From: JAAXIE01 sp965263155
Lineage (GTDB): Bacteria; Chloroflexota; Dehalococcoidia; Lucifugimonadales; JAAXIE01
Length of the DNA: 64,000 nucleotides
Assembly (NCBI GenBank): GCA_965263155.1
Contig: OZ253586.1
Coordinates: 2,418,001-2,482,000, forward strand
Direction of reading: 5' to 3'
The number at the start of each line of letters is the position of its first letter. Position 1 is the first letter of the stretch. The notes beneath the pieces are model-generated. The model was not told where the DNA came from. It saw only the letters and a list, made by a program, of their open reading frames with translations, and did not search any database. Shown one piece after another: positions 9,401-18,081 of this stretch. The position numbers and the translations under genes were made by a program.

Positions 9401-9754
9401 ATGATCGTAACGGATGAGGCCGTCGAAAAGCTGAAGGAAGTCCTGCAGGAGAACGGTGAGGCCGCAGCATCACTGAGGGTCATAGCCGTGCCCGGCGAAA
9501 CTGGTGGTGTCCAATACATGATGTCCATGGAGCGGGAATCGCAGCAGGGCGATATGGTCATGGCCTTGGACGGCTTGAACTTCCTGGTGGACGAGGATAG
9601 CGCCCCCTTCTTAGAAGAGGCTACCATCGACTATATGGAAGACTTCCCTCGAGCCGGTTTCGTCATTAGCAACCCCAACTTCTCCTCAGGTGGCTGCGGC
9701 AATGGCAGCTGTGGCTGCGGCAATGGCGGCTGCGGCTGCAGCCAAGGTCAATAG
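9401..9754 (+). CDS. HesB/IscA-like Fe-S cluster protein, atypical cysteines
   Basis: 117 residues from the ATG at 9401, chosen because GAGGGG lies just upstream; an alternative start at 9377 adds eight residues. The opening IVTDEAVEKLKEVL and the strand pattern LRVIAVPG...GLNFLVDEDSAPFLEEATIDYMED match A-type iron-sulfur carriers. The first of the three family cysteines (normally in GGCSG after the LRV strand) is absent, with PGETGGVQY in its place. The C-terminus instead carries a Gly/Asn tail with five Cys (SCGCGN and CGCS motifs). Cluster or metal binding through the tail is plausible but inferred. A perfect terminator follows. Confidence 0.75.
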   Translation: MIVTDEAVEKLKEVLQENGEAAASLRVIAVPGETGGVQYMMSMERESQQGDMVMALDGLNFLVDEDSAPFLEEATIDYMEDFPRAGFVISNPNFSSGGCGNGSCGCGNGGCGCSQGQ

Positions 9755-9779
9755 CCTCACACTTCATCTAAGCACCAAC

Positions 9780-9811
9780 AAAGAAGGCTCCTGCTGGCAG
9801 GAGCCTTCTTT
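9780..9811. terminator. Strong rho-independent terminator
   Basis: Perfect 15-bp inverted repeat AAAGAAGGCTCCTGC / GCAGGAGCCTTCTTT with a two-base centre, 25 bases after the A-type carrier stop. T residues end the hairpin on both strands, so it could work in both directions. Confidence 0.85.
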
Positions 9812-9885
9812 AATTCGCTACCCAGGCAGCAATATGGCCTAGCACGAGTACCGGGTAGTCTCAACAAAACACCATCCCATATAAG

Positions 9886-10231
9886 GTGCCCATCATGGGG
9901 GTCCTCCAAGTCCGGATGGCGGTGGGCAAACCGAACGGCCCCATGGAGCAGGTTACCGCGACCATCGACCCTGAGGCTAACTACTCCATGCTGCCAGCAT
10001 CACTGTTGTCCCACCTTGGCGTGGAAGTCTGGGAGCACAACCGCTGGTTCATCATCAATGACGCCGAGGTACGCCACGACTTTGGCGTGGCCCATATAAC
10101 CATCGACGAGCGAGAATTGCCCTGCGCAGTCATCTTCGGTCCAGAAGGCGCAGCACGTCCTAGGCGCCACCGCCTTGCAGACCTTCGGCATCACAGTGGG
10201 CTCCACGGGCACACGGCTCGTGCCGCGGTAG
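9886..10231 (+). pseudogene. Retropepsin-like aspartyl protease homologue, frameshifted
   Basis: The first 88 codons (MPIMGVLQVRMAV...VIFGPEG) resemble the small single-domain aspartyl proteases common in Chloroflexota and cyanobacteria. The catalytic DTGA motif followed by LP is replaced by TIDPEANYSMLP, so the Thr-Gly pair is lost. After GPEG (about 10150) the frame must shift by one base to read QHVLGATALQTFGI and TGTRLVPR, the expected C-terminus, ending at TAG 10229-10231. Unshifted, the frame runs to 10269 with an Arg/His-rich tail unlike the family. Both defects point to an inactive, decaying gene. Confidence 0.6.
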
Positions 10232-10284
10232 CAACCCGCTTGGCCGACCCAGCGACGGAAACGGATTAGCCGAGTGATATTCAG

Positions 10285-10310
10285 CCCCTAACACCGATAG
10301 TCGTTAGGGG
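10285..10310. terminator. Hairpin between convergent genes
   Basis: Perfect 8-bp stem CCCCTAAC/GTTAGGGG with a 10-base loop, between the aspartyl-protease remnant and the convergent oxidoreductase gene. There is no long T run, so termination is possible but weak. Confidence 0.35.
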
Positions 10311-10447
10311 TCATATCTGTTTACTAGGGGCCACAACCCCACAGATTCTGGCTCTCATTTTGGGACTTGGAGGACCAACGATTGGTCCGAGGTGGGAATC
10401 TCGTGAGGTGCACCAAGCCCCAACACGCCTCCCGACCCTTGAGCGCT

Positions 10448-11491
10448 TCACGCGCCCAGCGACTCGACTTTCACAGTTCTGCCGGTGGTGGACGACTCGA
10501 TCATAGCTGACGTCACTTGGACCACTCTCAGACCGTCGAGGCCACTGGCAGGGGGGTCCTCGTCCGCTTCCACCGCGCGCTGAAAGGCCTGCGTTTGCAG
10601 GCGGAACAGGCCGAGCGGCTCCGTCTCGTAGGACCGGGCGAGGTTGACCGTGTCGCTTACAACTTCCAGGCTACCTTGCATGGCTTCCCACAGGGAGTTC
10701 GACGCAATCGCCCGCCCCAAGGTTCCATAGACCACGGCATCGTTGCGGGAATCGGGCATGCGCCGCCCACAGCACATGGTGCCAATGGTGCCCCCTTGAA
10801 ATCGCAGGCAGAGGGCTGCAGCCTGTTCCAATGGCTTCGCAGCAGTCTGGCCGTCGCTGATGGCCGCTACTTCCGTCACTGGTTCGCCGAGGATGTAGTG
10901 AAGCAGGTCGATGGCATGGACACCGGTGCCCATCATGGTGGAGGCGTGGCCGATGAGTTCAGGGGTTTCCCACCAAGAGCTTAACCCAGTACGGGCAGGC
11001 ACCTCCAATTGACCACGCACGGCCCGGGTGCCCCATTGGGCTTGGGCCATAGGTATGACTCCCAGCACGCCGTCCTGTACCAGACGCCTAACCTCTTGAT
11101 GGGCGGGATGGGTACGCAACTGGAAGGCAACTCCCAACGTTACGCCTGCGCGCCGACAAGCCCCGACCATCTCCTGAGCTTGAGAGACACTCACAGCCAT
11201 AGGCTTCTCAACCAGCACATGTTTGCCAGCTTGGGCCGCGGCGATGGTGTGCTTGGCGTGCAGGCTGTTGGGCGAGGAGACGAACACCGCGTCAACACGG
11301 GAGTCTTGGAGCAAGGCATCCACTGAGTCATAGGCAGCGGAAAGGCCATGCCACGAGGCGAAGGCCTCGGCCCTGCTGATATCACGGCTGAATGCGGCTA
11401 CAAGGTTGGCGCCTTCGACGCTGGCCATAGCTGGCGCCACTTTCGTGTCGGGATGCCTTCCCGTGCCGATGAACCCCCATCCAACTGTCAA
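10448..11491 (-). CDS. Gfo/Idh/MocA-family NAD(P)-dependent oxidoreductase
   Basis: 347 residues from a TTG start at 11491. GGAGGT lies seven bases upstream, and the nucleotide-binding strand starts immediately (VGWGFIGTGRHPD). The frame is open upstream to 11674, but those 61 residues are unlike the family. Further marks are VDAVFVSSPNSLHAKHT and the catalytic-lysine motif VEKPMA. The second domain contains GTGVHAIDLLHYILGEP, usual in dehydrogenases of sugars, inositols or related polyols. The substrate cannot be told. It is divergent from the ABC transporter genes. Confidence 0.88.
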   Translation of the reverse strand: MTVGWGFIGTGRHPDTKVAPAMASVEGANLVAAFSRDISRAEAFASWHGLSAAYDSVDALLQDSRVDAVFVSSPNSLHAKHTIAAAQAGKHVLVEKPMAVSVSQAQEMVGACRRAGVTLGVAFQLRTHPAHQEVRRLVQDGVLGVIPMAQAQWGTRAVRGQLEVPARTGLSSWWETPELIGHASTMMGTGVHAIDLLHYILGEPVTEVAAISDGQTAAKPLEQAAALCLRFQGGTIGTMCCGRRMPDSRNDAVVYGTLGRAIASNSLWEAMQGSLEVVSDTVNLARSYETEPLGLFRLQTQAFQRAVEADEDPPASGLDGLRVVQVTSAMIESSTTGRTVKVESLGA

Positions 11492-11731
11492 CGCTATACC
11501 TCCCCAGTTTGGGGTGAGAGTATACGGCCTGTCGAGATGATGTGTCAAAGATGCACCCCTATTAGTCGTGCCAAACCGTCTAGCGTTACATAGGGCTATT
11601 CCTCGCCGAAACACGTTGACATGAGTGGTACACGGTGCTAGTGGCGCCGCGCTTCCAATGCCATGTCTGTACATAGGGCATTACTCGCAAATCGATACCT
11701 GTTGGCTAACTTCAATTTGGAGGGATTCATC

Positions 11732-13616
11732 GTGCCGGCAAGCAGAGGACTAACAGCCCTACTCGGACTTCTCCTTCTACTCGGCCTGTTCATCGCCTGC
11801 GAGGAAGAAGCCACCGCCGTGCCGACGGCCACTCCCGCCCCAGCAATCGCACCCACGGCCACGACCGCGCCGACCCAAGCCGCCACGGCGGCTCCGGTGG
11901 CCACTGCTGCTGCGACGCCGGTGGCCACTCCCGCTCCCACAGCTACTCCGCCACCAGCCATGACAGGGCTTACTGGCACGCTCAATGTGGGCGTGCCTGA
12001 GCTTGGGCCTGGGGTGTTCGACCTGCCGAATCAGGGTTACGAGCAGTTCAAATTCGACGCTCTCACCACCCACGAGGCCATGTTCGCCACCTCTCCCGAT
12101 GGGGCCGTGCTGGCACGTATCGTGCAGGACTGGAGCGTCGACCCTACCGGCTTGGTCTACACCTTCCACCTGCCCGACAACGCCCAATGGCACACTGGGC
12201 ACGGCGATTGGGGTCTACTCGACGCCGACGACTTCATCTTCTCCTTGGAACGTGTCTCTATAGACGGCACCACCCACTCAGCAGGAGGCCACATTCGCCG
12301 CATCTTCACCTGCGATGCCTTGCGCATTGGAGAAAATCGACAGCTACACGGTGCAGTTGACGCGCCCCAGACCCACGCCTGAGATTACCTGGCGCAGCAG
12401 GTCGCCCACAGGTTCCGCCTCCGCCTTCCACAGCAAGAAACATTTCGACTCGGTGGGGGAAGAGGGGGCATTGCAGCAATCAGTGGGTACCGGACCCTGG
12501 GAGTTGATGGAAGTCAAAAGCGGCGACTCCCGCACCATGCGCGCAGTCGAAGACCACTGGCGCAGGACGCCCACCTTCGAGGAGATGGTCTGGTTCGACA
12601 TCTCCGAGGACTCCACCCGCTTGGCGAATTTCCTCAGCGGTACGATCGACACCGGCTCCTTCGGGCCGGACCAGATTCAGGCCATCAAGCAGGAGAATAT
12701 GGCTGGGGTCAAGTTCATGACTTTCCCAGGCGCAGCCGACTACTACCTCAATCTAGAGGGTCAGCAATACCTGCCGGACCATCCTTGGCACCAGGTCGAG
12801 CCGGGCGCCGAAACCGCCCGGATTCCTTTGGGGGAGAACGCCAGCTATCTGGAACATTGCGGCCCCGATGCCCCTTGGGTTTCCTGTGACCGTGACGTGA
12901 CCTCCCAAGAGTGGGCCAATGCGCAGAAGGTGCGTCTGGCCATGAACCACTCCATCGACCGGCAGAAACTGGTGAACAACTTAGCCTTTGGAGATGGGGC
13001 TCCGGAGTACGTGACCTACTGGATCGGGCACGACGGACGGTTTAAGGAGTTCGGCTTGGACCAGTTGGTCTACGAGTACGACGTTGACAAGGCGAGGCGG
13101 CTTCTGGAAGAAGCAGGGTATCCCGACGGGTTCGATATCGACATGGCCTTGACCCTGCGTCCCCAAGCAGGGGCGGTGGAGGCAGGCCAAGCCGTTGCCA
13201 CCATGTGGGAAGAGGTCGGGATAAGGGCCAACCAGTTCAACGAACCCATGTCATCCTTCCGGCCCAAATTCGTCAGGGGCACGGCCTTGGGGGTGAACAC
13301 CCATTCCGGTACGCCGCCCATCGAACCCATGACCAACTATGCCTCGTTCTTCAGCGCGAAGAACGCCCTGAACTTTGGATTCGAGCACCCAATGCTTCAA
13401 GAACAGATAGACAAGGGGACCCTGGAAATCAATGACGACGCCCGTTGGGCCCTCTCAGCTGAGATTGCCCGTTTCATATTCGACAACGCGATGCAATTGC
13501 CCCTTTACACGGTGTCGGCGACCTTCCCGTTGAGCCCCAAAATCGACGCTTGGGCGATCATGGCTGGGGCCAATGATTGGCTCAGCAACTGGGAGGACGT
13601 GCCACATAGGCAGTAG
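11732..13616 (+). pseudogene. Dipeptide-type ABC transporter substrate-binding lipoprotein, frameshifted
   Basis: Start is GTG at 11732 with GGAGGG five to seven bases upstream. A lipoprotein signal follows (LLGLLLLLGLFIAC), then an Ala/Thr/Pro-rich spacer and an SBP family-5 (DppA/OppA-like) domain: GTLNVGV, WSVDPTGLVYTFHL, GTGPW, KVRLAMNHSIDR and ARRLLEEAGYPDG. The reading frame breaks near 12325-12335 (one extra base before LEKIDSYTVQL). A second excursion occurs at about 12380-12410, where DYLAQQVAH is readable only in another frame before the main frame resumes at ASAFHSKKHF. At least two or three indels are needed to restore it. The downstream permease and ATPase genes are intact, so loss of the binding protein is odd. 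Confidence 0.7.
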
Positions 13617-13885
13617 CTACGAAATCAAGCGGGTTCAGGGCCCCAATTTTGGCTGCCAGCCCGATTGACAGGCGGCTACCGCCGTGATAGGCTTCCGCCC
13701 AATCCGCCCGCCTAGTCCGTGGGGCGGTACCATTAACAAACGAGTGGGCTTAGCCCAAGTGCCTCTATAGTAAGCCTGGTTTCGCAACTAGAGGAGGACG
13801 GACGGCATCCAAGCTAGCGCAAGTGGCCTAGGAAGACAGTAGGCTGGCTCTCCCCATTGATCCCGCCTCTCGTTCATTCCTTGGT

Positions 13886-14530
13886 GTGCACGGCTGGATA
13901 GTGCCGAAACCGGACCGACTGAGGCAAGAATTGGGTATTGCGTACACCGTTATCGGTTACTTGGGTCGAGAATTCTTTGGAATACTTCTCGCTATGCCTC
14001 TAGGCCTGCTGGGAGTTCTAGTAGGCTGGGGCATGTTCCTGATGTTTGGCGCACCCACCGACTGGCACTTCTGGTTCTGGAGCGTGATGGGGGGGGCAGG
14101 CGTCATGGCCGCCGTAGGAGCATCCTTAGCTTGGCTCCTGGGGACCACCCCTCGTCCCGCCGTCGCCTCGATAGCCCTGTTCGTAGCAATCGGGGCTGCA
14201 GGTGTGATCGGGGCCTACGCTGGGTACCATTGGGGGCAAGGTGTGGACACACCCTGTTGCGCGAGGCCCGACAACAGCGTCTTCGGATACACAGCCTCGG
14301 GAGCCATGGCGGGCTCTTTACTTGTCGGCACCATCCTAGGCATCATCAGCCAAAGATTATGGAGACTTCCGAGGGCGCCCCTCGCTTTGCTGATGTCCAC
14401 TAGGTCGCGGTCTTCGGATAGTCCACTGCTTTCAGGCACGGAGAATCCACAGGGGGCTCACTATTCCCAAGACACGGCAGCTTCCATGGCCTCGGCAGGG
14501 GCTATAGCGCCAACGGTTGCAGTAGAGTAA
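13886..14530 (+). CDS. Hypothetical membrane protein
   Basis: 214 residues with about four hydrophobic segments: residues about 29-55 (FFGILLAMPLGLLGVLVG), 65-88, 92-115 and 136-155 (GAMAGSLLVGTILGII), then a Ser-rich hydrophilic tail. No known family was recognised. The start is a GTG at 13886; a second GTG five codons later is possible and neither has a strong ribosome site. It lies between the transporter's binding-protein and permease genes, so it may be an accessory membrane component, but this is only position. Confidence 0.5.
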   Translation: MHGWIVPKPDRLRQELGIAYTVIGYLGREFFGILLAMPLGLLGVLVGWGMFLMFGAPTDWHFWFWSVMGGAGVMAAVGASLAWLLGTTPRPAVASIALFVAIGAAGVIGAYAGYHWGQGVDTPCCARPDNSVFGYTASGAMAGSLLVGTILGIISQRLWRLPRAPLALLMSTRSRSSDSPLLSGTENPQGAHYSQDTAASMASAGAIAPTVAVE

Positions 14531-14600
14531 GCTACACGCACTAGCTGGGCCCACGACTATTTGCGGGGCTTGAAGCTACTAGCAGGGATAGGAGGAGAGG

Positions 14601-15518
14601 ATGCAGAGGTTTATCGCCAGACGGGTTGTAGTATCCATCATCTCTCTTTTCGTCATATCCTTTATTGTCTTCGCTCTGGCCCGGCTGACGGGCGATCCGC
14701 GGTCCCTGATGTTGGACGACTATGCGGGTCCGGAGCAATGGGAGGAGTTGGGCGAGAGGCTAGGCCTCAACAAACCATATATCGTTCAGTACGGCATCTT
14801 TCTCAAAGACGTCGGCACACTGAACTTCGGCGAGGCCATCAACGACCATCGGCCGGTGATGGACCTTATTAGAGAACGGTTCCCTGCCACTCTGCAGCTT
14901 GGCTTGGCAGCGTTCATCTTTTCGGTGGTTCTGGGCTTTCCGCTAGGCATCCTGTCCTCGATTAAACGTAACAGCATATGGGACCACGTGGGGAAGATCG
15001 TCGCCCTGCTAGGGCAATCGATGCCACCCTTCTGGCTGGGCATCATGATGATCTTCTTCTTTGCGGTGAAGCTGGACTGGGTGCCACCATCCGGTCGACA
15101 CGATTGGAACAGCTTCATTCTGCCATCCATCACACTGGGATGGTTCTTCGTGGCAGCCAACATGAGGCTGGTGCGATCGGCCATGCTGGACGTGCTGGAC
15201 TCCGAGTACATCAAGATGGCCCGTGCCAAGGGCGTATCGCCCAGCGTTGTCATCTGGAAGCACGCCCTGCGCAACGCCCTGATCCCGCCTCTCACGTTTG
15301 TGGGCATCACCTTGGGCTTCCTGATCACTGGCTCCATCGTCGCCGAGACGGTGTTCCAGTGGCCCGGCATGGGCATGCTGGCCTTCACTTCCCTGCAGAA
15401 GTCCGACTACCCCACGTTGCAGGGCATTGTAATGGTGTTCGCGGTTATCTACCTGTTCACCAACTTCGTGGTGGACATAGCCTATGCCTACATCGACCCC
15501 AGAATTCGTTACTCCTAG
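14601..15518 (+). CDS. Dipeptide/oligopeptide-type ABC transporter permease (DppB-like)
   Basis: 305 residues, standard for the inner-membrane permease. The opening MQRFIARRVVVSIISLFVISF is the conserved first membrane helix. The ATPase-docking EAA loop reads YIKMARAKGVSP...WKHALRNAL, and the ending DPRIRYS is family-typical. A GGAGGAGAGG ribosome site precedes the ATG. It forms a heterodimeric channel with the next permease. Confidence 0.92.
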   Translation: MQRFIARRVVVSIISLFVISFIVFALARLTGDPRSLMLDDYAGPEQWEELGERLGLNKPYIVQYGIFLKDVGTLNFGEAINDHRPVMDLIRERFPATLQLGLAAFIFSVVLGFPLGILSSIKRNSIWDHVGKIVALLGQSMPPFWLGIMMIFFFAVKLDWVPPSGRHDWNSFILPSITLGWFFVAANMRLVRSAMLDVLDSEYIKMARAKGVSPSVVIWKHALRNALIPPLTFVGITLGFLITGSIVAETVFQWPGMGMLAFTSLQKSDYPTLQGIVMVFAVIYLFTNFVVDIAYAYIDPRIRYS

Positions 15519-15540
15519 ACCGCCCAGGAGGTAGAAAAAG

Positions 15541-17010
15541 ATGGCTGGCCTTCCAATAGCAGTACCGCAGCCACGAAGCTCGATTGCCTCTGTACGTCAG
15601 GCAACGCGATGGTTCGGACGTCGGGTCCTCCTGATCTTCTCGATCGTGGTGCTAGCCATTCTGGTGATCACCGCGGTCGTTGCCCCTTTGATCGACCGCC
15701 ACGACCCGAAGATCGGCGACCTAGACGACAAGAACACGCCGCCCTTCTGGATGGCGCCGATAACGGTTACCAAAGTGGTGGTACCGGGGATACCGCAAAA
15801 CGAGCAGACAGAGATATCTCTACAGAAGGCCAGCAACCTCTCCACGTCCGAAAAGATTCTGGACGTGAACGGGATTCCGCTGCCTCAGTCAGCGATCTAC
15901 CTGACTCGCGACGTGGAAATCGTCTCCGATATCACCGACCCCACGGCCCAGATAGACTTGAATAAAGCCATGGAGTTGGCCAACGCTGGCCTACTTCTCC
16001 AGCGCAATGACGACAAAGCCTTCACGCCGGCAGAGGTGGAAGCACTGGGGCGGGCCGATATCAAGCAGATTTACGCGGTCGTCGCCAACCCTGATCTCCA
16101 GCTAGCACAGAGCGACGCTGTAAAGCAGGCAGAGGCAGGCAATCTGCTTGACCTGTCGGGCAACCCCTTGACTAGGGCCCAAGTAGAGGGCCCAGGCGCG
16201 TTGGGTATGGAGGTACAGGTCGGGGCGGCCGCTGCAACCGAGGCCCGGGAAGTCCGCGGCGATGACCTGATAGTGCAGGAAGTGCGACGTCCAGCCGGAG
16301 TAGGCAACTTCCCGCTGGGGACCGATCCGCAGGGACGTGACCTGCTCAGCCGCATTATCTGGGGCGCCCGCATCTCGCTGATAGTCGCGGGTGTGACCTT
16401 GGTGGTGGGCGGAACCGTCGGCGTGGCCCTTGGCCTCATATCGGGTTACTTCGGGGGCTGGGTCGACGAGGTAATCATGCGGATGGTGGACATCATCCTA
16501 GCCCTGCCGCTGGTGCTGGTCGCGCTTGTACTGGTGGTGGCAGTCGGAGAGTTCCACATCCCCTTGTTGCCACAGAAAGAGGTGCACCTCATCGCCAGCG
16601 TGCTGTCGCTCTTTATATGGGTGCGATTTGCCCGCCAAGTGCGAGGCGAAGTACTGCGCCTCAAGACGATGGACTACGTTGCGCTGGCGCGCATATCGGG
16701 CTGCTCCACAATGCGCATCCTGACGGCCCACTTACTACCAGGAGTTCTGAATACAGTTATCGTAGTCGCCACCCTACAGGTGAGCGTGGTCATCCTGCTG
16801 GAGTCCATCCTCAGCTTCCTAGGTGCCGGCGTTCCACCCCCCACTCCCGCTTGGGGTTCCATGGTGTCCGAAGGACGGAACTTCCTGCGCACCGCTTGGT
16901 GGGTGAGCACCATGCCTGGCTTGGCCCTCTTGGTGACGGTGTTGGCCTTCAACCTGCTGGGTGACTGGATTCGCGACGCCTTGGACCCACGGCTACGGAA
17001 CATCGAGTAG
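15541..17010 (+). CDS. Dipeptide-type ABC transporter permease (DppC-like) with large insertion
   Basis: 489 residues where the family usually has about 290-300. The first membrane helix is at about residues 28-51, and the permease domain resumes at FPLGTDPQGRDLLSRI (258-272). The EAA loop is DYVALARISGCS and the C-terminus LDPRLRNIE. Between them is an extra segment of about 180 residues, predicted to be outside the membrane, with three related motifs: an Ala-rich helix, then LLD-x-x-G-x-P-L-T and a Val helix (about 96-120, 143-169 and 193-221). The insertion might contact the binding protein or an external partner. The frame is intact throughout. Confidence 0.88.
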   Translation: MAGLPIAVPQPRSSIASVRQATRWFGRRVLLIFSIVVLAILVITAVVAPLIDRHDPKIGDLDDKNTPPFWMAPITVTKVVVPGIPQNEQTEISLQKASNLSTSEKILDVNGIPLPQSAIYLTRDVEIVSDITDPTAQIDLNKAMELANAGLLLQRNDDKAFTPAEVEALGRADIKQIYAVVANPDLQLAQSDAVKQAEAGNLLDLSGNPLTRAQVEGPGALGMEVQVGAAAATEAREVRGDDLIVQEVRRPAGVGNFPLGTDPQGRDLLSRIIWGARISLIVAGVTLVVGGTVGVALGLISGYFGGWVDEVIMRMVDIILALPLVLVALVLVVAVGEFHIPLLPQKEVHLIASVLSLFIWVRFARQVRGEVLRLKTMDYVALARISGCSTMRILTAHLLPGVLNTVIVVATLQVSVVILLESILSFLGAGVPPPTPAWGSMVSEGRNFLRTAWWVSTMPGLALLVTVLAFNLLGDWIRDALDPRLRNIE

Positions 17011-17039
17011 CTCCGGCCTAACGCCTTGTAAACTTGCAG

Positions 17040-17080
17040 CAAGCCACTCGGGAATGCCAGATGGCGCCCCGGGTGGCTTG
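17040..17080 (+). promoter_or_regulatory. Intercistronic hairpin between dppC-like and dppD-like genes
   Basis: CAAGCCAC at 17040-17047 pairs with GTGGCTTG at 17073-17080, and GGG/CCC extend the stem inside. There is no T run, so it is more likely an mRNA processing or stabilising stem than a terminator. It lies 14 bases upstream of the TTG start of the ATPase gene. Confidence 0.35.
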
Positions 17081-17094
17081 GCAGGGGTGGACCA

Positions 17095-18081
17095 TTGACG
17101 ACATTGGATGACAAGGAAACAGTCCTAGACGTACAGGACCTGCAGACGCACTTTCGCACCAAATTCGGGACGGTGAAGGCCGTAGACGGTGTCACCTTCT
17201 CCCTTAAACGGGGCGAAACCATGGGCATCGTGGGCGAGTCAGGTTCGGGAAAATCGGTCACCGTACTCTCGCTGATGCGTCTGGTGCCGATACCTCCCGG
17301 CGAGATAGTCGGCGGGAAGATATTCCTCGACGGCGAGGACATACTTGAGCTCAGCGAGTTGGAGATGGTGAAGGTGCGGGGCAGCAAGATCGCCATGATC
17401 TTGCAGGACCCCATGACCTCCCTCAACCCAGTGTTCCAAGTGGGGAGCCAGGTTGGTGAGGCCATCCACATCCACCAGAAGCTACAGGGCAACACCCTGC
17501 TGGACCGCGTCATCCACGTCCTGCGACAAGTCAAAATTCCGGCCGCCGAATCCCGCATAAAGGACTACCCCCACCAGCTCAGCGGTGGAATGCGCCAGAG
17601 GGTGGTCGGCGCCATCAGCATCTCCTGCGAGCCAAAGGTGCTCATCGCCGACGAGCCCACGACTTCGCTCGACGCCACAGTTCAGGCCCAGTACCTGAAG
17701 CTGCTGAAGGACATCCAGGAGGAGTCGGACCTAGCCATCGTCTTCATCACCCACGACTTGGGGATCGTTGCCAAGATGTGCGACAAGGTTGCGGTAATGT
17801 ACGCAGGGCGTATCGTGGAGACGGGTAATGTGCGTGACATCTTCTACAGTCCCAAGCACCCTTATACTGAAGCCCTGCTTGGTTCACTGCCTCGACTGGA
17901 CGTGGATGTTACACGCCTCGACTCCATCCCTGGCCAGCCGCCTGCGTTGCATGATCTGCCTCCGGGATGCCCCTTCGCCCCTCGATGCAAGTATGCGATG
18001 GATAAGTGCTTGGAAGAGTACCCGCCTGTCTACACGATAAATGAAGGACACTCCGCTAGATGCTGGAGGCTGGAAGAATGA
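17095..18081 (+). CDS. Peptide-type ABC transporter ATPase (DppD-like)
   Basis: 328 residues from a TTG start. Walker A is GESGSGKS (47-54), the signature is LSGGMRQR and Walker B is VLIADEPTTSLD. The C-terminal oligopeptide-transporter extension carries Cys at CPFAPRCKYAMDKC, a motif that in this subfamily can hold a [4Fe-4S] cluster. It pairs with the next ATPase to energise the permeases. A four-base ATGA overlap couples it to the following gene. Confidence 0.93.
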   Translation: MTTLDDKETVLDVQDLQTHFRTKFGTVKAVDGVTFSLKRGETMGIVGESGSGKSVTVLSLMRLVPIPPGEIVGGKIFLDGEDILELSELEMVKVRGSKIAMILQDPMTSLNPVFQVGSQVGEAIHIHQKLQGNTLLDRVIHVLRQVKIPAAESRIKDYPHQLSGGMRQRVVGAISISCEPKVLIADEPTTSLDATVQAQYLKLLKDIQEESDLAIVFITHDLGIVAKMCDKVAVMYAGRIVETGNVRDIFYSPKHPYTEALLGSLPRLDVDVTRLDSIPGQPPALHDLPPGCPFAPRCKYAMDKCLEEYPPVYTINEGHSARCWRLEE

